The translations under genes and the position numbers were made by a program. Below are positions 26,242 through 35,183 of a DNA stretch of 64,000 nt, piece by piece. Origin of the DNA: Bacteroidetes bacterium B1(2017) (GTDB lineage Bacteria; Bacteroidota; Bacteroidia; UKL13-3); NCBI GenBank assembly GCA_002256395.1, contig NKJG01000008.1, positions 1 to 64,000 of the forward strand. The letters run 5' to 3'. Numbering within the stretch: position 1 is the stretch's first letter; every line of letters starts with the position of its first letter. A model generated the notes under the pieces. It made no database searches. It was not told the origin of the DNA and was given only the letters and a program-made list of their open reading frames with translations.

Positions 26242-28434
26242 ATGAAAAAGTTTTTTATTTTATTGATTCTTCTAACAAATTTTTGTGCATTAGGGCAGTC
26301 TTCAACGCTCATTGAACCAAATAGTAATAATGGGATTTTATCTAAAAATGCTACATTAGTAGCTGCTGACCCTGGCAGTATTACCTTGCCTGTTTCTGGG
26401 GCAGGCACACGTCTGATGTGGATACCTGCTAAAAGTGCATTTAGAATAGGTACGATAAATGGAACCCAGTGGGATGCCCTCAACATTGGTACTTGGTCTT
26501 TTGCTGCTGGCTCAAATACAAAAGCCAATGGTAATGCTTCTACCAGCTTTGGAAATAGTACAACTGCAAGCGGTGCTGTCTCGACAAGTTTAGGTTTTGG
26601 CTCTACTGCAAGTGGAAATTTTTCTACAAGTATGACTTATAACACAATTGCAAGTGGTGATTATTCAACAAGTATGGGATATCAAACAACAGCGAGCGGA
26701 GAACATTCTGCAAGTATGGGCTTCCACACATTTGCAAATGGTTTTTCTTCAACAAGTATGGGGCATGATACAAAAGCAAATGGAGATTATTCTATGAGTA
26801 TGGGTTATTACACAACTGCACAGGCTCAAAAATCAGTTGTAATGGGGGCCTACAATGTTGTGAGTGGTTCATCAAATACTGATGTCGCTACCGACCCTTT
26901 GTTTGTGGTTGGGAATGGTACTTCATTTACGCCGAGTAATGCATTATCTTTACTCAAAAATGCCAATTTAGGAATCAATATTGCTTCACCGTTGGAAAAA
27001 CTTCATGTAGTCGGTGGAATGCTCGCCGTAAATACTTCGACAGTTTCATCAGACCCTGGTGTAGTTTCATTGCCTATTTCAGGTGCTGGTACACGCTTGA
27101 TGTGGATAGCATCAAAAGGTGCTTTTAGAGTTGGGACAGTTTTGGGAACAGAGTGGGATGCTTCAAATATTGGTACTTTTTCATTTGCAACTGGGTATAA
27201 TAATGTAGCGAGTGGACGGTACTCGACGAGTATGGGAGCAGGTACACAAGCCAGTGGACTTTATGCAATTAGTACAGGCTTAAATACAATAGCAAGCGGA
27301 GATTTGTCAACAAGTATGGGCAATAACACAACAGCAAGTAGGTTTGGTTCAACGAGTATGGGGTGGCATACAACAGCAAGTGGCGATTTTTCAACAAGTA
27401 TGGGTGATAATACGACTGCCCAATCTTACGCCTCAACGGTTTTAGGACGATACAATGCAATTGCTGGCTCATCTGGCACTTGGATAGATACTGACCCATT
27501 ATTTGTTGTAGGTAATGGAATTTTTGCTACTCCGAATAATGCCCTAACAGTATTAAAAAATGCAAATTTGGGCATCAATGTCAGCAATCCGCACGCTCCA
27601 TTGCAATTTTCAAATGCTGCCGCCAATCGAAAAATCGTTTTGTATGAAACCGCCGACAACGACCATCAATTTTATGGTCTTGGAATAAATGGCTTTACAC
27701 TTCGTTATCAAGTTGATGCAACCTCAGCAAATCATATTTTTTATGCAGCCACATCTTCGTCAGCTTCAACCGAATTAATGCGTATTACAGGCTTAGGGAA
27801 AGTTGGTATTGGCGTTACTTCACCTGAGCAAATTCTTGATATAAACGGCAGGGCAAGAGTTAGACACAACGGAAGTACAGCAGGAATTTGGATGAGTAAT
27901 GCTTTAAATGGATTAGCTGGTACTGATGGAGCATTTTTTGGCTTAGAAACGGCTACCGCTGGTACTGAAAAAGCAGGCATTTGGGTAGGTGGAGCATGGC
28001 GTTTTACAGTAGATAGAAGTGGCAATGGAAATTTTGTGGGTTGTCTAACAGCTTCAAATCTTTCTTGCCCATCTGATTTAAGATATAAGAAAAATATAAC
28101 TTCCCTCAATAATTCATTAGAAAATGTATTGAAAATCAACGGAGTACGCTACGATTTCAAAAAGGAAGAATTCCCCGAAAGAAATTTCTCAGATAAAAAT
28201 CAGATAGGTTTCATAGCTCAAGAATTAGAGGAAATCTTTCCCGAAATGGTCTTTACCGACGAAAAAGGATACAAATCTGTAGATTATGCCAAGCTGACAC
28301 CAGTGCTGGTGGAGGCCATGAAAGAGCAACAAAAAATGATTGATGATTTAAGAAAGGCCAATGGCGATTTGAAAAATATCAATGACAAACTTGAAAGCCG
28401 TTTGGATAAAATTGAATCCATTTTGAATAAATAA
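26242..28434 (+). CDS. YadA-head repeat surface protein with S74 chaperone domain
   Basis: A 730-residue exported protein (signal peptide ending ALGQ). Two homologous blocks, residues about 43-250 and 271-450, each begin with a GAGTRLMWI segment and continue into 14-residue YadA-head repeats of the form ASGxxSTSMGxxTT, ending in KNANLGIN. A tail-fibre-like linker follows, then the intramolecular chaperone domain of peptidase S74 type from SDLRYKKNI (residue 611), with GFIAQELEEIFPEMV, and a C-terminal coiled coil. The S74 domain folds trimers and cleaves itself off, so a trimeric surface fibre is expected. There is no YadA membrane anchor. The frame opens at a TTG at 26197, but ATG at 26242 gives the signal peptide. 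Confidence 0.85.
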   Translation: MKKFFILLILLTNFCALGQSSTLIEPNSNNGILSKNATLVAADPGSITLPVSGAGTRLMWIPAKSAFRIGTINGTQWDALNIGTWSFAAGSNTKANGNASTSFGNSTTASGAVSTSLGFGSTASGNFSTSMTYNTIASGDYSTSMGYQTTASGEHSASMGFHTFANGFSSTSMGHDTKANGDYSMSMGYYTTAQAQKSVVMGAYNVVSGSSNTDVATDPLFVVGNGTSFTPSNALSLLKNANLGINIASPLEKLHVVGGMLAVNTSTVSSDPGVVSLPISGAGTRLMWIASKGAFRVGTVLGTEWDASNIGTFSFATGYNNVASGRYSTSMGAGTQASGLYAISTGLNTIASGDLSTSMGNNTTASRFGSTSMGWHTTASGDFSTSMGDNTTAQSYASTVLGRYNAIAGSSGTWIDTDPLFVVGNGIFATPNNALTVLKNANLGINVSNPHAPLQFSNAAANRKIVLYETADNDHQFYGLGINGFTLRYQVDATSANHIFYAATSSSASTELMRITGLGKVGIGVTSPEQILDINGRARVRHNGSTAGIWMSNALNGLAGTDGAFFGLETATAGTEKAGIWVGGAWRFTVDRSGNGNFVGCLTASNLSCPSDLRYKKNITSLNNSLENVLKINGVRYDFKKEEFPERNFSDKNQIGFIAQELEEIFPEMVFTDEKGYKSVDYAKLTPVLVEAMKEQQKMIDDLRKANGDLKNINDKLESRLDKIESILNK

Positions 28435-28451
28435 ATAACTTTATCAAAACC

Positions 28452-28781
28452 ATGAAAAACAAACCTCGCCAAAATCATTTATTGCTGATAGAAAATGCCA
28501 AAGATGATGTAATTAAACTAGAAGCTATTCAGAATTATACCAAGTTTATTTTTGAAGATGGCAGCTCCAGATTGATGGCTTATACATTAAAAAACTACCA
28601 AAATTCTCTGGAATTTCCGTTCGTGAGGGTCAGTAAATCATGTATCGTAAATCTGAACTTCTGTTCTGATTTTTCACCTAAAACAAAAAGAATCTGGATT
28701 TCTGATGGTTCAGAAATCCAGATTTCAAGAAGACGATTGCTAGAAGTTTCTAACAATATGGAGCGATATAAATATTTCTAA
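28452..28781 (+). CDS. Stand-alone LytTR DNA-binding regulator
   Basis: A 109-residue protein made almost entirely of a LytTR domain: VIKLEAIQNYTKFIFEDGSS, then YTLKNYQNSLEFPFVRVSKSCIVNLNF and SDGSEIQISRRRLLEV. It has no receiver domain, so it is not a classical response regulator. It starts 17 bp after the surface-protein stop and is likely co-transcribed; it may regulate that gene. Its stop overlaps the end of the convergent Gfo/Idh gene by 4 bp. Confidence 0.85.
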   Translation: MKNKPRQNHLLLIENAKDDVIKLEAIQNYTKFIFEDGSSRLMAYTLKNYQNSLEFPFVRVSKSCIVNLNFCSDFSPKTKRIWISDGSEIQISRRRLLEVSNNMERYKYF

Positions 28782-29875
28782 ATCATCACTTTTTTCCCAG
28801 TTTCTGCAGCTTTGTAAATAGCATCTAAAACCTTCATATCTTTCCAACCTTCAAGGCCCGAGATATGATCTGGCATAGGTTTATTTTCCAGAATAACTTT
28901 GCTGATGGCATCCATCTGAGCTGCTTGCTGGTTTATTTGCGGAAAATCCATTTCGGATTCACGCGTGCGACCTTTGAATGGGCCATAACTGATGGCGGGA
29001 CTAAGTTCAAAATGACCGTTTTCGGCACTTGCATAAAGCCTGTCAATACCTGCGGCAAGCGTTGAAGTAGAGGTACAAACTGCTCCACTTTGAAACTCCA
29101 TCTGCCAAGTGATAGATTCCTCCACTTCTGTAAACAATTCTTTTCGTAGAACTGGCCCAAACTGAGCAGTGACTGCAATCGGCTCTTCGCCTGTAATATA
29201 CCTACCGGCTTGCACACAATACACACCAAGATTCATCAATGGGCCGCCACCAGCCAGTTTTTTATTTAATCTCCACTCCCCTTTTTCTCCGGCAAAATAT
29301 CCCAATGAAGCTTCAACCACTCTAACTTTACCGAAAATCTGTTTCTGCCCCAATCGCATCATTTCCATGTTATAAGGCTCAAAATGAAGACGATAACCCA
29401 TAGCAAGCTGCACTTTATTGTCTTTGCAAACCTTTATCATTTCCAAACAATCGGCCGCATTGATGGCCATGGGCTTTTCTACTAAAACATGTTTTTTAGC
29501 TTTAGCTGCTCTGATAGTATATTCCTTGTGCATGGAATTGGGCAAAATAATATATACCAAATCGATGTCTGGGTTGTCTTTAATTTTATCAAAATTCTCG
29601 TAATTATATCTGCTTTTGGTAGGAACGTTATACATTTTTCCCCAAGATTCCAGTTTGTCAGGCGAACCACTTACTAGGCCCACTACCTCGCAAAATTGGC
29701 AATCTTTCATTTGTGAGGCCATATATTCAGCATATCGGCCTAGGCCTACCAAAGCTACTTTGATTTTTTTGCCATCGTATTTGGGCCTGCTGGAGGTTGC
29801 AGATATTAATGGTACTAGAGCGGAAGCGGTCGTTATGTCTTTTATGAATGTCCTACGATTTAGTGCTTTTTTCAT
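28778..29875 (-). CDS. Gfo/Idh/MocA family oxidoreductase with Tat signal
   Basis: A 365-residue NAD(P)-dependent sugar oxidoreductase. With ATG at 29875 the N-terminus reads NRRTFIKDITTASALVPL, a Tat-type twin-arginine signal; the TTG at 29899 would only add eight residues. The Rossmann domain has ALVGLGRYAEYMASQM and the EKPM motif (VLVEKPMAINAADC), and the C-terminal sheet domain keeps GGGPLMNLGVYCVQ. It is of the glucose-fructose oxidoreductase type, acting in the periplasm. It follows the TonB receptor by about 67 bp on the same strand. The sugar substrate is unknown. Confidence 0.9.
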   Translation of the reverse strand: MKKALNRRTFIKDITTASALVPLISATSSRPKYDGKKIKVALVGLGRYAEYMASQMKDCQFCEVVGLVSGSPDKLESWGKMYNVPTKSRYNYENFDKIKDNPDIDLVYIILPNSMHKEYTIRAAKAKKHVLVEKPMAINAADCLEMIKVCKDNKVQLAMGYRLHFEPYNMEMMRLGQKQIFGKVRVVEASLGYFAGEKGEWRLNKKLAGGGPLMNLGVYCVQAGRYITGEEPIAVTAQFGPVLRKELFTEVEESITWQMEFQSGAVCTSTSTLAAGIDRLYASAENGHFELSPAISYGPFKGRTRESEMDFPQINQQAAQMDAISKVILENKPMPDHISGLEGWKDMKVLDAIYKAAETGKKVMI

Positions 29876-29941
29876 TGGTTTTTTATTAGTTACTTTCAAA
29901 GTAAATGTGAATGAAACATTTTTCCAAACTTCGGCATCAAA

Positions 29942-32332
29942 TCAAAATTTGAAGTTGTAAGCCAAGGATCCGATCGGAGTACCAAAAATTTGAAGTTGAT
30001 ACCCACGAATTGCTCCCTTTTCAGATTTAAAATAGACTGAATAAATGTTTTTATGAGCGTAAATATTATAAATGGACAAAACCCAGTTTCCAACATATCT
30101 ATTTTTTTTGCTGGGGGGTGTCAAATTCCATGAGAAATCAAGTCTATGGTAAGCTGGTATCCTAGCGTTGTTTCGCTGGTCATAAAAAGGAAAGAAGTTA
30201 TTGTTAAGGTAAACAAATCCTGCTGGTTTGGTGTATGGACGGCCCGAAGTAAGTACGAAATTGAAACCAAAAGAATTGTATTTATCTGCAACGAGGTTTA
30301 TGGAAGTATTGAAGCTATGAGGTCTGTCATAGTTGGCATAATAGAGTTTCCCACCATTTATCATCTCTGAAATGTGCGGACTGTCAAAAACTCTATTAAA
30401 TGTGCGGGCATATGTGTAGTTTGTCCAACCAGTGAAAGTTCCTTTTTTCTTTGAAGCCATCAATTCAATACCATAAGACTTACTTATTCCTTGCACAAGT
30501 TGAGTTTCAGGGAATTTTTGTAACAAAAAATCCCCTCCTGATTTATAGTCGATGATATTTTTGGAATGACGATAGTAGGTTTCTACGCTTAGGTCAAAGA
30601 TGTCTTTTTCAATGGAATTATATATTCCTGCTGTCACCAAATTCGACACTTGAGGAGCTATGTTTCTATCGGAGGTTTTCCATCTTGAGGTCGGAATCGG
30701 TGTTGTAGTATTTGAGATAATCTGCAAATATTGTCTCATATTGTTATAACCAATTTTAAGCGTGGTATTAGGGTTTATTAGATATCTGATGCCGATTCTA
30801 GGTTCTAATCCATCATAAGCTTTTGTTATTTCTCCTTTTTGGTATAATTTGGTTTCTGTTACCGTAAATTCATCTTTGGGTTGGCTGGAATCATAGGTGC
30901 GTACCTCGGCGTTACCCAAGGCATGAAATAGTGAGTATCTCAGACCGATATTAAAAGCCATTTTTTTGGAAATTTCAAATTCACTGTCACTATAAATTGC
31001 ATATTCGTTTGAATATTCTATGGGTGTTTTTATTGAATTTACATTGTAACTATTTCCAGGAATCAACTCACCAGGAGATATTTTATTTTTCGAAAAATTG
31101 ATTCCAAATTCAGACTTTTGTCTTTCTGTGTTGTAGTTTAAACTGGCTTTAAATTGCAATAGATTTATTCCAGATGTCAATTTTACTGGGTATTTCGTAA
31201 GTGTTTCTATGGTTCCGATGGTTGGAAGGTAATCCACTTTAGTTACACTGCTCGAAAAATCAAGGTTTTTGTTTATTATGCGAATCCACTTTGCATTGAA
31301 ATTTTGGCTGTAATGCTCAAAGAAAGTTTTGGAGCCAATCACGTAAGGCAAACTGGATAGCAAGTCAGTTTTAAATTTGTCTTCACTCAAATACATCATG
31401 GCGGAAAAAATATTTTTGCTATTGGTTTTCCAAAAAAGTTTAGAAACCACTTCTGAAAAATTTGTGTTCACGATTTCAAAGTTGGAGTTGATTTTTGATA
31501 AAAAGAAGTCGGTATAAGTGCCTCTTGCTGAAACATATATGCCTAGTTTATCTTCTATGATTGGCACATCTACCATAAGTTTGCCTGAGATTAGACTCAA
31601 GCCGCCATTTATTTCAAGTTTTTCAAGATTGGGGTTTTTTAGCGAAATATCTAAAACCGAAGCAGCTCTACCTCCAAATCTGGCTGGAACGTTTCCTTTA
31701 TACAAATCTATGTTGTTGAGTGCGTCAGGAGGCAATACCGAAAACATCCCGAACATGTGGGTAGGGTTAAAAATGGGCGTATCATCAATAAGAATAAGAT
31801 TTTGGTCGGTGGTTCCACCGCGTATATTTACACCGTTAGATGCTTCACCAACGCTTGAGACTCCTGGTAGCATTTGCAAACTTCTTAAAAAGTCCACTTC
31901 GCCTAAGGCAGTTGGAATTTTTTGAATAGCCTTTATATTTATTTGATTTACACCCAGCATAGGTTTTTTGAAAAGCTCTTCACTTTTTCTTGACGATATT
32001 ACCACCTGCTCAAGTTGATTTTCTACCAAAGCCATTTTTATACTTAAAGTGCTATCCTTTGAGTTTGCTGTAGTATAGATCCAATTCGGAACATAACCAA
32101 AATGCCTGAAAGAAATAGCATGATTGGCTTTGGTTACGTTTATTGAAAATTCTCCTTTTGCATTTGTTTTATAAATAGCATTTAGCTTTTTGAGATCTAC
32201 AGAAATACTTGCTTCGCTTATGGGTTCGTTGGTTAGAGAATCCGATAATTGGCCTTTTATGGTAATTTTTTGAGCCGAAGTAGGTATAATAAACCAAAGA
32301 ATATTTAAGGAAATTAGTATGGCCTTGTGCAT
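29942..32332 (-). CDS. TonB-dependent receptor with carboxypeptidase-regulatory N-terminal domain
   Basis: A 796-residue outer-membrane receptor. The signal peptide ends TSAQ; a carboxypeptidase-D regulatory-like domain (about 22-95) precedes the plug (about 120-225, with GVNIRGGTTDQNLILIDDTP and MFGMFSVLPPDALNNIDLYK), and the barrel ends in the canonical SLAYNFKF. Start ATG at 32332 lies one base after the stop of the DUF4249 gene, so translation is coupled; the longer frame to 32383 would overlap it. This receptor plus DUF4249 pair is typical of Bacteroidota; the ligand is unknown. It differs from SusC in length and in the N-terminal domain. Confidence 0.9.
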   Translation of the reverse strand: MHKAILISLNILWFIIPTSAQKITIKGQLSDSLTNEPISEASISVDLKKLNAIYKTNAKGEFSINVTKANHAISFRHFGYVPNWIYTTANSKDSTLSIKMALVENQLEQVVISSRKSEELFKKPMLGVNQINIKAIQKIPTALGEVDFLRSLQMLPGVSSVGEASNGVNIRGGTTDQNLILIDDTPIFNPTHMFGMFSVLPPDALNNIDLYKGNVPARFGGRAASVLDISLKNPNLEKLEINGGLSLISGKLMVDVPIIEDKLGIYVSARGTYTDFFLSKINSNFEIVNTNFSEVVSKLFWKTNSKNIFSAMMYLSEDKFKTDLLSSLPYVIGSKTFFEHYSQNFNAKWIRIINKNLDFSSSVTKVDYLPTIGTIETLTKYPVKLTSGINLLQFKASLNYNTERQKSEFGINFSKNKISPGELIPGNSYNVNSIKTPIEYSNEYAIYSDSEFEISKKMAFNIGLRYSLFHALGNAEVRTYDSSQPKDEFTVTETKLYQKGEITKAYDGLEPRIGIRYLINPNTTLKIGYNNMRQYLQIISNTTTPIPTSRWKTSDRNIAPQVSNLVTAGIYNSIEKDIFDLSVETYYRHSKNIIDYKSGGDFLLQKFPETQLVQGISKSYGIELMASKKKGTFTGWTNYTYARTFNRVFDSPHISEMINGGKLYYANYDRPHSFNTSINLVADKYNSFGFNFVLTSGRPYTKPAGFVYLNNNFFPFYDQRNNARIPAYHRLDFSWNLTPPSKKNRYVGNWVLSIYNIYAHKNIYSVYFKSEKGAIRGYQLQIFGTPIGSLAYNFKF

Positions 32333-32333
32333 A

Positions 32334-33566
32334 TCAAAGTGGTAGTATTGGGGTTCTAAACAGACTTTTTTTGCATTGAGCAAAGGGAATTATGGGTCGT
32401 TTATCGTTCGGGACTTCGGGTATGGGGTATCTATTGTTGAAATACTTAAAAAGCCCATCTTTTTCACCGCCATAAGGGCCTAGCACACGGCTTGATTTAG
32501 ACAAATTGTATTTTAGTTCATACACAGATGATGCAGTAAAATATCCTAAGACAATTTCAAGTGGGTTGTTTTGATTTATTAGGTTTCCTTTTAATGCAGA
32601 AGGAGGGGTGTCAGCTATGCTGCCCGAATTTACGGATTGGTCTTGAATAAGCTTATAATATCGATATGCATCTGAACTTATCGCATGTTGTTGTACCACC
32701 AAAAGCCCTGGATTAGACTGATAAAATGGCACTTGGGCAACTCTTTTGTCATATTGGGTTTGCCCATCTATAAATGCATCTGAAAAAATCTCAATGTTGT
32801 TTCCGTAAATAATATCATAGCAATTAGTCTTACAGAAATAATCAAAAATATTGGCTCCTGGTATTGTTGGGTCATTTACACAAGCTTCTATCGTATTGCC
32901 TGTTACTGTTTTTTCTTCATATATTGCTTGCTTGCATGTCGCACAGATGTTTTGCGGTTCGTAAAGTGTCCATTTCCAGCGGTAAAAATTCCTTTCTGTA
33001 GGTGGGTCCACAAAATCTACAAATAAATCAATGGTTTGCATTCTGCCATTGCTGCCTTTTGGGTCTTCTATTCCTTTTTGGTTTAGAACATCGTAAAGGG
33101 TACCTATTTCTGGGATGGCCTGAAGTTTTTCGTTGTTAGATGCATAGTTTTTCCCATCGGTTTTCAATATTCTAAGTTTATAGTTATTGCCAATTTTACC
33201 CTTAAATCCAGCTGGAAACTGATAATAACCTGGTTCTATTTCATTCAAAACAATGGTTTTAGTTTCATTTTCTAATACTTCTACCTTGGCACCTGTCACT
33301 GCCACAATATCTTTCAGATTTGGTGTAATGGTGGCCGTAAATTCAGTGCTTCGATAGGTAAAGTCAGCACTGGTTTCGAATAAAGAAATGGGTTGTGAAT
33401 TTTCGAGGTCAGTGACAGATCCATCTACGATTAGATAAGATTGCTCTTGTTTAATGGTTATTTTGAATGGCTCAACACAGGATTGTACACAAAAAAAACT
33501 TATCAAAAATGCCGTAATTAATAGCCTATTGAAGTTTTTATAAGCATTCATTTCATTATTTATCAT
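32334..33566 (-). CDS. DUF4249 lipoprotein
   Basis: A 410-residue predicted lipoprotein (signal peptide with SFFCVQSC; a second ATG at 33551 gives a better signal peptide and may be the real start). Features include SYLIVDGSVTDL, a beta-rich extracellular region with paired cysteines (ICATCKQ, CKTNCYDI) and a Cys-rich end. DUF4249 proteins are commonly encoded directly beside TonB receptors, as here, and are thought to work with them at the cell surface; the function is not established. It is the first gene of a three-gene unit with the receptor and the Gfo/Idh gene. Confidence 0.9.
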   Translation of the reverse strand: MINNEMNAYKNFNRLLITAFLISFFCVQSCVEPFKITIKQEQSYLIVDGSVTDLENSQPISLFETSADFTYRSTEFTATITPNLKDIVAVTGAKVEVLENETKTIVLNEIEPGYYQFPAGFKGKIGNNYKLRILKTDGKNYASNNEKLQAIPEIGTLYDVLNQKGIEDPKGSNGRMQTIDLFVDFVDPPTERNFYRWKWTLYEPQNICATCKQAIYEEKTVTGNTIEACVNDPTIPGANIFDYFCKTNCYDIIYGNNIEIFSDAFIDGQTQYDKRVAQVPFYQSNPGLLVVQQHAISSDAYRYYKLIQDQSVNSGSIADTPPSALKGNLINQNNPLEIVLGYFTASSVYELKYNLSKSSRVLGPYGGEKDGLFKYFNNRYPIPEVPNDKRPIIPFAQCKKSLFRTPILPL

Positions 33567-33582
33567 AAGAATAAAGCAAAGT

Positions 33583-33622
33583 AAAGACTAATGAACTTGA
33601 TTTCCAAACTTCATTAGTCTTT
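33583..33622. promoter_or_regulatory. 13-bp inverted repeat in the DUF4249 leader
   Basis: AAAGACTAATGAA (33583-33595) pairs perfectly with TTCATTAGTCTTT (33610-33622) over a 14-nt loop that itself contains TTG/CAA. It lies 17 bp before the DUF4249 start codon. On the plus strand it ends in a T-run, so it could also stop readthrough, but no plus-strand gene lies upstream. Confidence 0.5.
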
Positions 33623-33864
33623 TTGTTCTTTGAGCCACTTTTATTTCAATTCGACTTAGTTGCATGAAATGCGAACAAAAGAGTTTTTTGGTGGAGAAGT
33701 AGCTGTAATTCCCTCGAAAATTGCCTGCGTTTTAGGTCATTTTTCATGTAAAAAATCTTTAGTTTACTTTATATAATTCTAACTAACAATATCAAGGTTA
33801 AATTACTTTTTTTCACAAAAAAATATAAATTATTGTAAATTATTAAAATGTGTCAAAAATACAC

Positions 33865-33872
33865 TATATTTG
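33865..33872 (+). promoter_or_regulatory. Candidate -7 promoter box before the hydrolase
   Basis: TATATTTG is an exact TAnnTTTG match. With transcription starting about 7 bp downstream, ATG at 33899 gets a roughly 20-nt leader, which argues against the upstream ATG at 33848. Confidence 0.45.
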
Positions 33873-33898
33873 AATTCTCAACCTTAAAATATCAGAAA

Positions 33899-34840
33899 AT
33901 GGAATTAAGTATTAAAAAAATTATGAAATTGGCTTGTGTATTTACTGCACTTGCATTTTCGAAAGTTGCCATAGCTCAAGATGGTACAATTTATCCGCTG
34001 GAGACCCCAAATGAGCCAAACGCTATTCCGCTTGGAACAGGTGGAGTGGAGAATCAACCGGCATCTGAAACTTGGTTTCGCCAGTGGGGCGACCCTATGG
34101 CCCGTAACATTACAAAAGCTACCTTGACACCATTTTTGCCTGAAGCCGGTAAGGCAAACGGTACAGCGGTAATCGTAGCCCCAGGTGGTGGCTTTAGTTG
34201 GTTATCATTGGGAAACGAAGGTTGGGAAGTGGCCGAGGCTCTTTCAAAACAGGGTATTGCTGCTTTTGTTTTGAAATATAGACTCAATCCAACGCCAGAA
34301 AAGCTAGAAGATTTCACGGCTTGGATGAATCGCCCGCGTACGCCTGCTCCTGCAACATCTGATGGTTCAAAGGCTGCAACTCCGCCACCAGCACCACAGC
34401 GAAACCTCGACAACCAACTTCAAGATGCAGAAGCGGCATACGCCATGATTATCAACAGAGCCAAAGAATGGGGCGTAGATACCAAAAGAATTGGTATGAT
34501 TGGTTTTTCAGCTGGTGCAGGACTAACCATGCATTCTACTTTGCATTCTAAAACTATGAAATTGGCATTTATTGGTCCGATTTACGGTGGCATGGGGCCA
34601 GTGGAAGTTCCAAAAAATGCACCGCCGATGTTCACGGCTATAGCATCAGATGATTTTCTTTTTAGAGGTCAATTTGGCGTTGTAGAGTCATGGTTTAAAG
34701 CTGGGATTCCTGTAGAATTTCACCTATACCAGAATGGTGGTCATGGATTCGGTCTTGGCAATCCCAACCGTACGAGCAACAAATGGTTTGATGCCTTTAC
34801 GCATTGGTTAGATGTGAATAAGTTTTTGGTAGCGAAATAA
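33899..34840 (+). CDS. Secreted alpha/beta hydrolase (BD-FAE-like esterase)
   Basis: A 313-residue exported hydrolase. The oxyanion segment VIVAPGGGFSW (92-100) precedes the nucleophile elbow GFSAGAG (Ser204), an Asp pair in SDD (251-252) and catalytic His282 in GGHGFG; this is the esterase/lipase-like fold of acetyl-xylan esterase and BD-FAE types. A Pro/Ala-rich insert (about 148-168) is unusual. ATG at 33899 is preferred over 33848 because a promoter box lies between them; a start at 33926 is also possible. Near the GH43 and ThuA genes, it may remove acetyl or acyl groups from glycans. Confidence 0.85.
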   Translation: MELSIKKIMKLACVFTALAFSKVAIAQDGTIYPLETPNEPNAIPLGTGGVENQPASETWFRQWGDPMARNITKATLTPFLPEAGKANGTAVIVAPGGGFSWLSLGNEGWEVAEALSKQGIAAFVLKYRLNPTPEKLEDFTAWMNRPRTPAPATSDGSKAATPPPAPQRNLDNQLQDAEAAYAMIINRAKEWGVDTKRIGMIGFSAGAGLTMHSTLHSKTMKLAFIGPIYGGMGPVEVPKNAPPMFTAIASDDFLFRGQFGVVESWFKAGIPVEFHLYQNGGHGFGLGNPNRTSNKWFDAFTHWLDVNKFLVAK

Positions 34841-34848
34841 ATTAAAGC

Positions 34849-34886
34849 AAAATTTGGTAGGATGCTTAAGCATTCTACCAAATTTT
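34849..34886. terminator. Long near-perfect hairpin after the hydrolase
   Basis: AAAATTTGGTAGGATGCT (34849-34866) pairs with AGCATTCTACCAAATTTT (34869-34886), 18 pairs including one G-U, with a 2-nt centre. It ends in TTTT on the plus strand and begins with AAAA, so it can terminate transcription in both directions, 9 bp after the hydrolase stop. Confidence 0.75.
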
Positions 34887-34922
34887 ACAAATCGTTATTT
34901 TTCTATTCAAGCCTTTTTTTTA

Positions 34923-35177
34923 TCAAAAATCTATTGATTTATTGATTTTGAGTTTTTTTTCCTCAGTTAGAAAGACCTTCATAATTCTATGCAAAGTTTC
35001 TTGGAATATTACTTCACAAATAGTTATTCCTTCCTTACAAAACCTCGTGACTTTGCTTCTTCCGAATTTCAACTTGAGCGTGTATTCCTTTAAGAAAAAC
35101 CAATCGGACAATAAAGAATACTTGTCAAATGCTTTATAAAAAATGATATAATCGATTCTACATTTAGGTCTTCTCAA
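34923..35177 (-). CDS. Hypothetical protein, low confidence
   Basis: An 84-codon frame starting with TTG 6 bp after the ThuA stop. Codon composition looks coding-like and Lys-rich, with FKEYTLKLKFGRSK-style strands and an acidic/basic C-terminal helix, but no family is recognised. A remnant of a longer gene or a small cotranscribed protein are both possible. Confidence 0.3.
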   Translation of the reverse strand: MRRPKCRIDYIIFYKAFDKYSLLSDWFFLKEYTLKLKFGRSKVTRFCKEGITICEVIFQETLHRIMKVFLTEEKKLKINKSIDF

Positions 35178-35183
35178 AAATCT

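Larger units (their letters stand above)
33567..33898. other. Intergenic region between the DUF4249 operon and the hydrolase gene
   Basis: A 332-bp AT-rich gap separating divergent genes. It holds an inverted repeat at 33583-33622 and a TAnnTTTG box at 33865-33872. No convincing coding sequence is visible; the hydrolase frame opens at 33848, but that part lies upstream of the promoter box. Confidence 0.7.
34841..35183. other. Intergenic region after the hydrolase
   Basis: A 343-bp AT-rich gap. It contains the hairpin at 34849-34886 and a weak minus-strand ORF at 34923-35177 that follows ThuA by 6 bp; both are listed separately. Nothing else coding is supported. Confidence 0.6.

Noticed and set aside
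26242..28434. Calling the surface protein a prophage tail fibre
   Set aside because: It has a signal peptide and no phage genes lie near it, so a cell-surface protein is more likely.
34942..35139. 65-codon plus-strand ORF opposite the weak 84-codon frame
   Set aside because: No ribosome-binding or family support; the minus-strand frame has the better codon pattern.
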